A stretch of DNA of 23,523 nt, from assembly GCA_003427395.1 (NCBI GenBank), contig BFEA01000352.1:258334-281856 (forward strand), read 5' to 3'. The notes under the pieces are model-generated. The model worked only from the letters and a program-made list of their open reading frames with translations, ran no database searches and had not been told where the DNA came from. The DNA is from Chara braunii (Eukaryota > Streptophyta > Charophyceae > Charales > Characeae). Below are positions 8,641-18,235 of this stretch, piece after piece (the stretch's first letter is position 1; every line of letters starts with the position of its first letter). A program made the position numbers and the translations under genes.

Positions 8641-9090
8641 CACACCAAAAATCAGCAAATACTACGAGGATGCAAAATACTCAACAGACAGTCCTAATCT
8701 ATGTAAAACAAAAATCACAAACTGGCATGCATACATACCCCTCTAAGTCCCGCCAGACGATAAGCAAACCGTTCAGCAGGCTAATAGTCAACAGACAAAA
8801 CGAAACTATGAAACAAAAATGACAAACAGACATACATATTACATAGTACAGTAACTACTACATATGTTTTCCAAGTCCACTAGCCAATCAGCAAATTCCT
8901 TCAGCAGGCACACAGGCAGACAAATCTGTTTTTTTTTTTTTTTTTTTTAAAGCTTCATTATATATTGAGCAGACAAATCTGTGTTAAAAAATACATAAAA
9001 TAGAACTCACAAACAGACAGATATATGTTCGACGTTCCATCAGCCAATCAGCAGAACACGTAGCAGAGAAACAGTTCAGCAGACAGACAA
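8641..9090. repeat. Decayed tandem array of about 100-150-bp units
   Basis: Motifs recur in the same order with drift: ATCAGCAAAT or AATCAGCA, then CAGCAGGC or CAGCAGAC, AACAGACA, AAACAAAAAT, ACAAACAGACAT and ATACATA. Clear instances start near 8650, 8760, 8885 and 9043. The units are A-rich and non-coding. Copy divergence is high, so boundaries are approximate. Confidence 0.5.
8916..8982 (-). mobile_element. Tiny poly(A)-tailed retroposed insertion with 13-bp target duplication
   Basis: GCAGACAAATCTG occurs at 8916-8928 and again at 8969-8981. Between the copies lie T20 (8929-8948) and 20 bp of other sequence. Read on the - strand this is 20 bp of body, an A20 tail and flanking direct repeats, the signature of target-primed reverse transcription by a LINE. 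The body is too short to assign. Tandem duplication with poly(T) growth is the alternative. Confidence 0.55.
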
Positions 9091-9754
<664 letters not shown>

Positions 9755-10204
9755 CCTCACTTCCTCTCTGACCGTCTTCCTCACTCTTCAGCTATGGTAG
9801 CCGGTGCCTGTCGACCGCAGCAGCCCTCCCACAACACCCATTGTCACCCAAGAGTCAAAAAGATGTTAATGCCACAGGCTGTCCAACTTTTGTGTGTGAC
9901 ATTGTGTGGCATTCTGAGCCACACGGGCCCCAGTTAGGGCCCGGTTCCAGACAGGCAGGGTTAGCCTAAGGGACGACGGTTCAGATGAGGCCCAGATGGG
10001 CCTGGACCACGGCGGTTCAGGCAGGCCTAGGGTAGAGGCCAGGCCAAACGGCCACAAGGCCGGTACCGGTCCAGCCTAGGACCTACCGGCGGCGTTTCAG
10101 AGGCTGCCACATTTAGGCACCAAGTCTAGTTTGAATCTGGACCGTCGATTCAGATCAACGGTCCAGGCCGGTAGGTACCAGCAGGTAGGAGGCCGGCCCA
10201 GCAC

Positions 10205-10213
10205 TACAAAAGG
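10205..10213 (+). promoter_or_regulatory. TATA-like box of second LTR
   Basis: TACAAAAGG in the context GCACTACAAAAGGCTGGG matches the arrangement of the TATA-like boxes in the other two LTRs and sits upstream of the CT run. It is inferred from position and context. Confidence 0.45.
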
Positions 10214-10470
10214 CTGGGTACCAGCCTCCGTAGTAAGTTAGTATGACTGGAGGTTAGGCTTCAAGATTAGTGCAGCTGTTCAGCGTTAACTCGATTAGCG
10301 CAGCGCTGCAGCACAGCGAGGAGCAGCGAGAGAGCAGGAGTTTAACGGCGAGAGGATTAGCGCAGCACTGGGGCCAGTTACCGGCCCAGCCCCCTTGCAG
10401 CGCCATAGCCACTGTGCCAGGTACGAGGGAGGAAGGCTTCGCCTTCGCTCCCTCATCTCCTCCACCGCTC

Positions 10471-10477
<7 letters not shown>

Positions 10478-10525
<48 letters not shown>
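10478..10525 (+). repeat. (TC)n microsatellite in second LTR
   Basis: About 23-24 TC units in the same relative place as in the other LTRs. Confidence 0.96.
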
Positions 10526-10526
<1 letters not shown>

Positions 10527-10949
10527 CTCCTACCTTCTCAGTCTAAGTCTAATTTTGGGTTCTCCTACGGGACTACTGCAGTATGAAGGATGGTTACGAA
10601 TTCTGATAACATTGGGAACAGCGACATTGGGACTACGAGTTGAGGACTATTTGGGGATCTGATTTCATCTTCCTTCTCAAGATGTACTTGACATTGTGAG
10701 ATCGGTATCTGAGATATTGTGAGACTTGGCATTCGCGACATTTCGGATTTTCGTCACTTCTGACAGTTCAAGATACTATGTTTGGAAACATTGAGTTGAC
10801 GTGATCTTCGATTGTAGTCCGAGTCAGGTCCGAGTCAGTCCAAGGTATCTCAAGTCTTCCGCTTGCATTTGTATTAACTCTGTATTATCTGGTCGGTTCT
10901 GGGAATCTGCGCCATGCTTATGACTGTGTTTCACGAGTATGCAACAGTT

Positions 10950-10961
10950 TGGTATCGGAGC
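10950..10961 (+). other. Primer-binding site, iMet-tRNA type
   Basis: TGGTATCGGAGC lies three bases after the LTR end. It is complementary to a tRNA 3' end GCTCCGATACCA. The usual land-plant initiator-Met site is TGGTATCAGAGC, so one base differs. The - strand LTR has the identical variant at 20137-20148. Confidence 0.85.
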
Positions 10962-10984
10962 AGACCAGCATTGGATGACTCACA

Positions 10985-11006
10985 ATTAATTGATTGATTG
11001 ATTGAT

Positions 11007-11038
<32 letters not shown>

Positions 11039-11068
11039 CGATTAATTGATTGATTGATTGATTGATTA
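10985..11068 (+). repeat. (ATTG)n tetranucleotide repeat in leader
   Basis: About 20 imperfect ATTG/GATC-type units start 24 nt after the primer-binding site. The leader next to the - strand LTR has a short version of the same repeat (20072-20084), suggesting it is part of the family's leader. Confidence 0.93.
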
Positions 11069-11780
11069 TCTATACCTGCTCTCTGTTATCATTAAATCGC
11101 AAGTTGCAAAAAAAAAATTCTTTTCTCGTACTCACATAGTAATTAGGTCGTTAAATTCTAATTTTAGGTTTTGCGACTTTTTCTCCATATTGCGCAATTA
11201 GGGAATCGCTAATTACGAGTAACCTAATTACCGCTAATTAGGGTTAGTCCTAACCTAATCTAAACGGCCTATCTAACCTATGCGAAGTAAGTGCCAGCCA
11301 AGCGCCGCGCCGGTTCAGGCAGATCGGGCCTAAGCACAGCCATATTCGAACTGCAACTTCACGAAACTTTCACTTTTTGCAAACTGCATCTTTTTGCGTT
11401 TGAAAGGTTGAATCTTTCCAGCAAATTGTGTATCTTCCTACAACCATTCATCTTCTACTTAACGAGTGACCTCGTGATGATGCTAAATTCTTCCGATGAA
11501 AATTTCGTGAAATTATTGAAATTATGTTTAAATGTTTAAACTCTATTCATTGTTATTTGTGCAAATTTAAATATTCTTTAATTAAATATTTAACTTTTGC
11601 AAAATTAATTATTGCAATTTTAAATATTATTTAATTAAATATTAAATCTTTTGCCAAATCTATTAATTCGTATTTTCCGATTAAATTTTATTTAATTTCT
11701 CAAAATTCGAAATTTCGTCGGGGGGGTGGGAAAATTTTTTTCTGTGATTAGTGTCAGACTTCGAGGTCAGAGGAGAAAGC
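11069..11780. other. AT-rich anonymous DNA
   Basis: It has low GC and many TTAAT and AAATTT runs, with no supported gene. Short CTAACCTAA-like runs near 11217-11280 are irregular and are not a telomeric array. Confidence 0.5.
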
Positions 11781-11867
11781 TACATGCCCAATGTCAAAGC
11801 TCTCTCGCGCGATGGCCCACCTCCATCCATCTCAAAGCACTAGGTGGGGGTGACCCTGGGACGAACG
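11781..11867 (+). repeat. Dispersed repeat, copy B (uninterrupted, inverted relative to copy A)
   Basis: Its reverse complement matches 7030-7115, the DNA beside the element-1 LTR. It continues rightward into sequence not present at 7029 and leftward, showing an LTR-free version of the target. Part of it (CACTAGGTGGGGGTGACCC) resembles the box-C end of plant 5S rRNA, but the rest does not. Confidence 0.75.
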
Positions 11868-12840
11868 GCCCGCGCCCTGAGCATGAGCGTGGGCGGGCCG
11901 AGCCAACTGGGACCCGCAGTGGGGTCGACCAAGGCTCGAAAGTCTGTCGGGGTTTGGCCCTACAACGGGAATGAATCTTCAGGGAGAACATGGAAGAATA
12001 CACGGCCAGGTTCCTTGTCTTCAGTGATCTTTTCTTGTTTTGCCTGAACGTGGATGGAGTGTGCGTCCTCATGCACGCATATTCCCATGAGTTGTCCGTG
12101 GCTTTTGATTGGCTTTTCCCCGTTGCTCCTCGATCACATGCGTGTCTGTTTATCTCCTGATTAGTGCGTGCAGAGGAGAGATCCTCATCCACCCTTAGTC
12201 AATGCACATCAGGTAGGCGTTATGTCCGCTTGCAAGCATCCATTGAGCTCATATGTGGCCAGACTCCAGGCCTGGTTCGTCCGTGGTATGATCTCAGGAG
12301 CGAGCACGCTCGCTGCTGTAAGCATAAAGTGGCAAGATCCGGGTATAGGCAAACGCTTGCAGCGACGTCCTCTCTAACCCATTCACACAAGTTATGAATC
12401 TGATTTTCAGACTGTTGTCTTCTCTCTTAAGATCGAATGTAGGTATGGCCACTTCCACTGCTTACCTTTGTCTCTCTCTCTCACATACACCCACATGACC
12501 CCTCTCACTATCTCTTCTCTTCGATGCACCTTGTACACACACTCTCGCTCTCTCTCACACACAAATCCCCTGATGCTCACACGTGCGAGCAGCGCAGCGC
12601 TCTCTCTTCTTCTCACTTACTCCCTCTCACTCCGGTACTCGCCCGCGCTTGCTCAGTTCCCATACTCACCGAACAAGCAAGTTCGTTGGCTCTATCTGGA
12701 ATGTACCTGGCTGTTGTTTGAGCCAGGTTCTTGGAATTAATAAAAGACGATCACCGACTCTTCTTTCCCTCTGACTCACGCTCTCTCTTGCTTTCTCTCT
12801 CGCTCTCTTTCTCTTCAGTCAGCCTGGCTCTCTTCCCTCT
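11868..12840. other. Anonymous DNA with CT-rich stretch, hairpin and AATAAA
   Basis: No gene is supported. From about 12466 the + strand is dense in CT and CACA runs. At 12705-12728 a perfect 8-bp stem (ACCTGGCT / AGCCAGGT, 8-nt loop) is followed by AATAAA at 12739-12744, the arrangement of a polyadenylation region. Which transcript it would end is unknown. Confidence 0.4.
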
Positions 12841-13396
12841 CTCTTTCGCTCTGACTATCGCTCTCACACGCTCGCCCCTCACTTCCTCTCACTCGCACAC
12901 TCACACGGGCGTCCGCCATGGCTCTCTTCCATGTTGACCGTCCTCCTCGGCGGGAGCAGTGTACCCCTTGGTTGTCGTGGTCTCCTTGGTCGCGATGGTC
13001 CCCTTGGTCACAGTCGTCCACCCGAGGCGGACTCCCTCTCAAATCAGGACCCTTGAATGTATAACCGCCCCCTAGCAGCTCCGCATGCCACCAACTGAAC
13101 TGGGTGGTGCACATGTGTCTTTTGCTCTGACTATCGCTCTCACACGCTCATCCCTCACTTCCTCTCACTCGCACGCTCACACGGGTGTCCGCCGTGGCTC
13201 TCTTCCATGTTGACCGTCCTCCTCGGCGGGAGCGGTGTACCCCTTGGTTGTCGTGGTCTCCTTGGTCGCGGTGGTCCCCTTGGTCACAGCCGTTCACCCG
13301 AGGCGGACTCTCTCTCCAAATCAAGACCCTTGAATGTATAGCCACCCCCTAGCAGCTCCCCAGACCACCAACTGAACTGGGAGGTGCACGTGTCTA
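12841..13396. repeat. Tandem duplication of a 277-bp unit
   Basis: Two copies (about 12841-13118 and 13117-13396) align end to end, offset about 276 bp, with mostly single-base differences. Each holds a CT-rich start, a CCTTGGT/CACGG-rich middle and an end resembling CCACCAACTGAACTGG. Short - strand frames in both copies encode a Gly-Asp-His-Gln-rich peptide, but the copies have diverged without clear coding constraint. Confidence 0.88.
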
Positions 13397-14362
13397 TGTG
13401 TGCGGCCGGGTCATGTCCAAAGGGACCGGCATAAGCTACAGGCCCGGAAAACAGATTCAGCCCCGGGAGTACAGCCAGACCTCAGGGCTGGTACCCTCAG
13501 ACCAACAACAGGGCCAACAAAGCGCTAGTACCGGCCTAAGGCAAGGCGCCTCAAAATAAATTTCGTACGAAGCTAGTGCCGACTGGCCTTGAGCCAAAAA
13601 GTCTCACGTTATCCACACTGAATCATCAAGGGAAAATGTTGCATAGCCTCTGGCGATAGGTGTCTGAAGCGGATAGTTGGTAAAAATTACCGCACCGCTC
13701 TCGTTCATAGTCCATGTAGAAACCGAGTCAACAAAAGATCCCAGAACTAATGTGCCAGTCGAAAACTCACCTTAGCCATAGTGACAATTGTCGCCCAGCC
13801 GCAACCCCGAAATGTCCAACCCCGCGTAGCACACAACACACACATAAATATTATAGTTTTGGGTTTCAGACATGTAAAAGCACGGCTTGAAATAGAGCTA
13901 GTAGAATACGGGCAATCGGGTTGATAATAGTGGGAAGTCTAATCGAGGTCCGACACCGAGGTAATAGCAATAATAATAAGAATCTGGTTCCTTCTCATCC
14001 TTCTTTAATTTTCTTCTGGTTTTTAATACCGCTGCATAAAATAAATAAAATCCCGGCATCGACTTGGTCCCACAAAATCGTCTGTGCAGAGATCCGTGCA
14101 CGTGTCGGCGACCAAGCGTTTGAAGAACAGAAAGAAAGGGAAAAATAACCGTATAATAGGCGGGTTAGGGGTAGAAAAAAAAATATACGGCCAATGACAT
14201 AATAGTAGGTCTATGAGGCAAAAAACAGGGGTCGGCCTAGGTGCCATGTTCTTTTACTGCTCATTCCTTAACACCAACCCTCAAAACCCTACTATCTGAC
14301 TAGCCTTAGCTTGAAATTGCCCCATTTCGGGTGGCCAACTGAGTTTGGCCGGCCGACAATGC
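13397..14362. other. Anonymous DNA
   Basis: No gene is supported. 13430-13540 has GGTACC-bearing GC-rich sequence in the style of the LTR U3 regions, which could be a fragment of one. 13800-14290 is AT-rich with short A and AAT runs. Confidence 0.4.
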
Positions 14363-14641
14363 GACTGGTCAGACTTCAGTCTGTGACAGAGGTGAGGTCG
14401 TTCTTGGGGATGACGGGCTGCTACCGCCCGTTTGTGAAAAACTATACTATAGCTTCCCCACTAATTGACCTCACGCCTTGACACCCCATGGGACGCCAAG
14501 GTGGCGAACATACGTAACTGGCCCAGGCCTCAGTTTGTGACTGAGGTGAGGTCATTTTTGGGGACGACGGGCTTCTACCGCCCGTTTGTGAAAAATTGTA
14601 GTACTATAGCTTCCCCACTAACTGACCTCACGCCTTGAGAC
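14363..14641 (+). repeat. About 122-bp direct duplication inside pol relic
   Basis: 14363-14484 and 14516-14641 are diverged direct copies (offset about 154 bp) of the same RT-RNase H connection, from CAG...TGTGAC through CTGACCTCACGCCTTGA. In an active pol this segment occurs once. Confidence 0.85.
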
Positions 14642-15131
14642 AACCTATGGGAGTAGACTGATGAGTGTGAGCCAGTCTTCAAGAGATTGAAGTATGCCCT
14701 CACACACTATGAAGTCCTCAAGCTTTTGGATCCGGAGCTGCCCTTCATTGTGACCACAAACGCCAGCTAATATGGCATAGGCGCGGCCCTTGCGCAGGAG
14801 GGGAAGGAGTTGAGACCGCTCGAGTACATGAGCAAAAAGATGCCATCCCCAACGCTAGCTAAGTCCAAGTACGAGCGAGAGCTCCATGCCCTCTACAAAG
14901 CAGTGATCCATTGGAGGCACTACCTCCTTCGCAGATTCTTCTATGTGAGGTCTGACCATGAAACTTTGTGAAAGATTAAGACCCAACCCGCCCTCTCCGA
15001 TTTACTCAAGAGGTGGATGGAAGTCGTAGATATGTATGACTTCAAGCTCGAACCTCTGAAGGGAGAGCACAACAAGGTGGTTAATGCTCTATCACGCAAG
15101 GCAGACTATTTGGGCGCGCTATTGACATAGT
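14363..15131 (+). pseudogene. Decayed Ty3/gypsy RT connection and RNase H
   Basis: Conceptual translation shows VTEVRSFLG, YRPFVKN and IASPL, the connection between RT and RNase H, then RNase H itself: PLEYMSKKM, KYERELHALY, HWRHYLL and NALSRK. It is far from the element-1 sequence, so it belongs to another lineage. The connection segment is present twice (14363-14484 and 14516-14641). The first catalytic Asp is Asn (codon 14759-14761), a TAA follows at 14768, a TGA lies at 14969, and the last Asp reads Asn in VVNALSRK. It is catalytically dead. Confidence 0.85.
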
Positions 15132-15246
15132 TTGGGATATCTGAGGATTGACTCGATCCATGGTGGAAGCCTATCAAGACGACTCCATTATGTCTGAGAT
15201 CATGCGCAAACTTGAGGCCAAAGACAAGGTCACATGAGACGAGTTT

Positions 15247-15633
15247 GTGCTGGTCGATGGCTTGTTGCTCCTTGAGAAGGACAGGAATAAACGTTTGTGT
15301 ATTCTGTGTAAAGAGCCTTTGCATAGTTTATTTTTAGGTGAGTGTCACGATGCAAACAATCACTTTGGTTATAAAAAGACAGCAACAATTTTAGTGCAGC
15401 GTTTTTGGTGGCCCACGATGATGGTTAATGCAAAACAGAATGTAGACACTTGTCAGGTTTGTCAATGTGTCAAGCCACGGACGCAGACATCGCTTGGGTT
15501 TATCAGGCCCTTGCCTATTCCTGCTGGTCCTGGCCAGAGCGTATCCATGGACTTCATGGATACTCTCATGACCAGCAAGAGCGGTAAACGGCACATCTTC
15601 GTTATTGTGGACAAATTCAGCAAGTACGCTTAG
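15247..15633 (+). pseudogene. Integrase N-terminal zinc module and start of core, truncated
   Basis: The 128-codon frame shows the HHCC zinc module (ECHDANNHFG, then CQVCQC), the FWWP motif, and the first catalytic Asp in SMDFMD, ending at a stop after VIVDKFSKYA. The spacing to the RNase H relic fits one former pol. The upstream stretch 15132-15246 has stops and frame changes. The frame starts at an internal codon, so no true start is implied. Confidence 0.85.
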
Positions 15634-16162
15634 ACTAATTGCCATGCCAGACATAGCTAAGACTGATTACACGCAACTAGGTAAGAAACTTCGGTCTACG
15701 GAAATCCATCGTTAGTGACAGAGTGTCAGGTTCACCAGCAAACTGTGGCAAAGTACGGCCCAGCAGATCGGAACCCAACTGCAGATGACATCAGGGAATC
15801 ACCCTGAGTCAAATGGCCAAGCAAGGCAGATGAACCGTGTAGTACAGCACTTGCTCCGGCATTACATCAAGCCGAGCCAAGATGACTGCGATGAGAAGTT
15901 ACCTCTCATCGCCAGCCTGTACAACAACGCTGTGCACAGCACTACCGACATGACTCCCACCCAGCTGCATCTTGGTTGGAAGCCAAGATCTGCTCTTGAT
16001 TTCCTGTCACCAAAGAACCAGCCCACTGCAGCACCAGGCAGCATAGAGTTTGTTGTCAAGTATGAACAAGTGCTGCAGCAGGCTGTCAAGCACATAATGA
16101 AATCTCAAGATGCCATGATTGCATATGAGAATAGGCGTAGACGACCATCTGCATTTCAGTAG
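15634..16162 (+). pseudogene. Degraded integrase core and C-terminal region
   Basis: 15634-15784 keeps LIAMP and IHR-like remnants but loses frame. From 15785 an open frame shows GNHPESNGQA, RVVQHLLRHY and a tail like YEQVLQQAVKHI. At the position of the catalytic Glu in the canonical GQTER, this copy reads GQAR, so the third acidic residue appears lost. The frame ends at 16160-16162 before any LTR. Confidence 0.8.
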
Positions 16163-16205
16163 GTGAACGCGTCTGGGTTTAGGCATCTAAGTTTGGGAAT
16201 CGAAC

Positions 16206-16402
16206 AGCAAGAGCAGTAAATGGCACATCTTCGTTATTGTGGACAGATTCAGCAAGTACACTAGACTAATTGCCATGCCTGAGACAGCTAAGACTGACTA
16301 TGTGACCAAACTGTTTATGTATAACTGGGTACGAGACTTTGGGGTACCAAAATCCATCGTTAGTGACATAGTGTCAGGTTCACCAGCGAACTGTGGCAAA
16401 TC
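16206..16402 (+). pseudogene. Second copy of the integrase core segment
   Basis: This repeats the 15570-15755 segment but in better condition: DRFSKYTRLIAMPETAKTDY, YNWVRDFGVPKSIVSD. It keeps 40-50 nt missing from the first copy. After IVSD the frame is lost (SGSPANCGK), and homology ends abruptly at 16402 where GC-rich DNA begins. A duplication within one element or a second nested fragment could explain it. Confidence 0.82.
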
Positions 16403-16700
16403 CGGGGTCCGGCCTGCAAAATTTCATAAGGCCGGTACCCTTTGCGTGGGGACCACGCGAGCACAAGCCCGGACCTAGGTTTGGGAGGAGGCCCGGTACC
16501 AGGGCGCAGCAACAGGCCTGGTACCCGACAAAAAGGCCCCCTTCACTAGAAAACCGTTCGGGGGCCCAAACAGGCCCGGGCGCAGGCCTGGTACCGGGGC
16601 GCTGCAACTAGTGGGCAGCCCGGGGACGTGAGACACTTGGAGAGAGGAGGCTGCAACACATAAAAGTCGAAGGGGGCTCGAGGGAGGGACACTTCTCGCA
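16403..16700 (+). promoter_or_regulatory. GC-rich promoter-like segment with repeated GGTACC motif and TATA-like box
   Basis: CGGTACCAGGGCGCAGCAAC (16493-16512) recurs in altered form as TGGTACCGGGGCGCTGCAAC (16590-16609). A further GGTACC occurs near 16433. A TATA-like CACATAAAAG lies at about 16656-16665. The layout resembles the U3 of the LTR at 9893, which also carries GGTACC motifs, but no LTR start was found. It is immediately upstream of the tandem arrays. Confidence 0.4.
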
Positions 16701-16789
16701 TGCACAGGAGGAGGAAAGGCGACTTGAGGAGAGGGCGCACTTCAGCACGCACAGGAACAGAGCGACGGGGGGATACACACTGGGGAGGT

Positions 16790-17735
16790 AAGCGCGCACA
16801 GGCACACACGCGCGCACACACCCCACGCACCACAGGGCGCAAGGGCGCGCACAGGCGCGCACACACGCACACACCCCGAGCACAACAAGGCGCAAGGACA
16901 TGCACGGGCGCACACGCGCGCACGCACCCCTCGCACTATAGGGCGCCGCGCGCACGGGTGAGCAGCACCGCGCAGCCCCCTCGGCGTGAACGAGCGCCGC
17001 GCGCACAGGCGCGCAGCACCGCGCAGTCCCCGCGCGTGTGAACGAGCACCACGCAGCCCCCACGCGCGTGAACGAGCGTCGCGAGCACAGGCGCACAGCA
17101 CCGCACAACCCCCGCGCGCTTGAAAGAGCGTCGCGCGCACGGACGCACAGCAACATGCAGCCCCCGCGCGCATGAACGAGCGTCGTGCGCACGGGCGCGC
17201 AGCTCCGCGCAGCCCCTCACACATGAACAGAGGTCGCATGCATGGGCGAGCAGCTCCGCGCAGCCCTGCACGCATGGACAGAGGTCGCGCGCTCGAGCAC
17301 GCAGCACCGCGCAGCCCCCACGTGGGTGATCGAGCGCCGCACGCACTGGCGCGCAGCTACACGCACGTGAACAAAGGTCGCGTGCACGGACTCGCAGCTC
17401 CACGCAGCCCCGCGCGCGTGGACAGAGGCCACGCGCACAGGCGCGCAGCACCACGCATCCCCCGCGAGCGTGTACAAGCACCGGGCGCACGGGCGCACAG
17501 CTCCGCACAGCCCGGCGCGCATGAGCAAAGGCCGCTCGCACCGCGCAGCCCCGCGTGCGTGTATAGCGGACGCGCGCACGGGCGCTCAGCATCACGCAGC
17601 CCCGCGCGGGTATATGGGCACCGCGCAGCTCCCGTGCGCATGAGCGAGCACCACGCTCATGGGCGCTCAATACCGAGCAGTTCCCGCGCACGTGCGGGCG
17701 CACCCGCGCAGCGTCGCACAACCCCTCGGGGCGCA
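16790..17735. repeat. Minisatellite of about 51-bp GC-rich units
   Basis: About 18-20 units with the consensus feel of GTGAACGAGCGCCGCG, then CGCACGGGCGCGC, then AGCACCGCGCAGCCCC. Unit ends marked by GCAGCCCC fall near 16980, 17031, 17061 (short unit), 17111, 17165, 17217, 17267 and 17319. The units before 16930 are more divergent. Because 51 is divisible by three, long open frames run through it on both strands (262 codons + at 17172-17960, 270 codons - at 16936-17748), giving 17-residue Arg/Ala-rich repeats. I see no conserved domain and treat these frames as by-products unless shown otherwise. Confidence 0.88.
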
Positions 17736-17875
17736 GGGGCACACCCAAGGGCGCACATCAGGGACGTACCAGGGGCGCACGGACGCACACCAAGGGCGCA
17801 CGGTTACACACCAAGGGCGCACGGGCGCACACCAAGGGTCCAAGGGCACACCAAGGGCGCGTACAAGGGCGCATG
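17736..17875. repeat. Short tandem array of about 21-bp units
   Basis: ACACCAAGGGCGCACGGGCGC-like units, here described by their core CACCAAGGGCGCAC, recur about five times with small changes. The array follows directly on the 51-bp minisatellite and shares its GGGCGCAC core, so it may have arisen from it. Confidence 0.8.
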
Positions 17876-18032
17876 CCAAAAGGGCACGCCGAGGGCGTGC
17901 CCCGTCCAAAGCACGTCACATGGGCGCTGTGAAGACCGGGCTGTTGAGCATACGCGTTGAGGTTCGATACGGGGAGCGGGTACATCGAGACCAAACGAGT
18001 TGAGCGAGTACACGACGGAGTCGAAACGTTTG

Positions 18033-18235
18033 AAAGAGGTACATTGTGAACCAGGCCTTCTGAAGAGGTACACTGTGAACCGGGCCTTCTGAAGAGGTGC
18101 ATACTGAACCGGGCCTTTTGAAGAGGTACATTCTGAACAAGGCCTTCTGATGAGATACATTGCGAAACGGGCTTCTTGAAGAGGTACTTTCCGGACCGGG
18201 CTTTCTGAAGAGGTACATTGTGAGAAAGGCTCCCA
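18033..18235. repeat. Tandem array of seven 29-bp units
   Basis: Units start at 18033, 18062, 18091, 18120, 18149, 18178 and 18207. Each begins GAAGAGGTACATT and ends GGGCCTTCT, or a near variant. The 29-bp period is strict, and there are no spacers, so it is not a CRISPR. 17876-18032 between this array and the previous one is not recognised. Confidence 0.93.

Larger units (their letters stand above)
9893..10946 (+). repeat. Second LTR, related to the element-1 LTR, orphan 5' LTR
   Basis: The right edge (TATGCAACA, 10946) is fixed by the primer-binding site that starts at 10950. The left edge is inferred from TGTGACATTGTGTGGCATTCTGAGCC, abridged here to its start (TGTGACATT) and its CATTCTGAGCC block, which parallels CATGCTGAGCC at the start of the LTR at 5655; it could be 9893 or 9895. 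Fold-backs occur at 9904-9924, 9924-9943 (7-bp stem) and 10138-10165 (8-bp stem, 12-nt loop). A TATA-like TACAAAAGG at 10205 and a CT run at 10478-10525 follow in the same order as in the other LTRs. No gag or pol follows directly, so it is either a truncated element or the left end of a very decayed one whose pol might be the relic at 14363-16402. Confidence 0.78.

Noticed and set aside
11217-11280. Telomere-like CCTAA runs
   Set aside because: The spacing is irregular and mixed with TAATTA, with no tandem heptamer array.
11833-11867. 5S rRNA-like stretch (CACTAGGTGGGGGTGACCC)
   Set aside because: Only about 25 bp resemble the box-C end of plant 5S rRNA. The A box, intermediate element and rest of the gene are absent.
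16608-17192. Long - strand frames through the GC-rich array as Cys/Arg-rich proteins
   Set aside because: They are explained by a stop-poor, GC-rich repeat with a unit length divisible by three. Reported only as a question in the findings.
18033-18235. Regular 29-bp repeats suggestive of a CRISPR
   Set aside because: The units are directly adjacent with no spacers, diverge from one another, and lie in a eukaryotic transposon-rich window.
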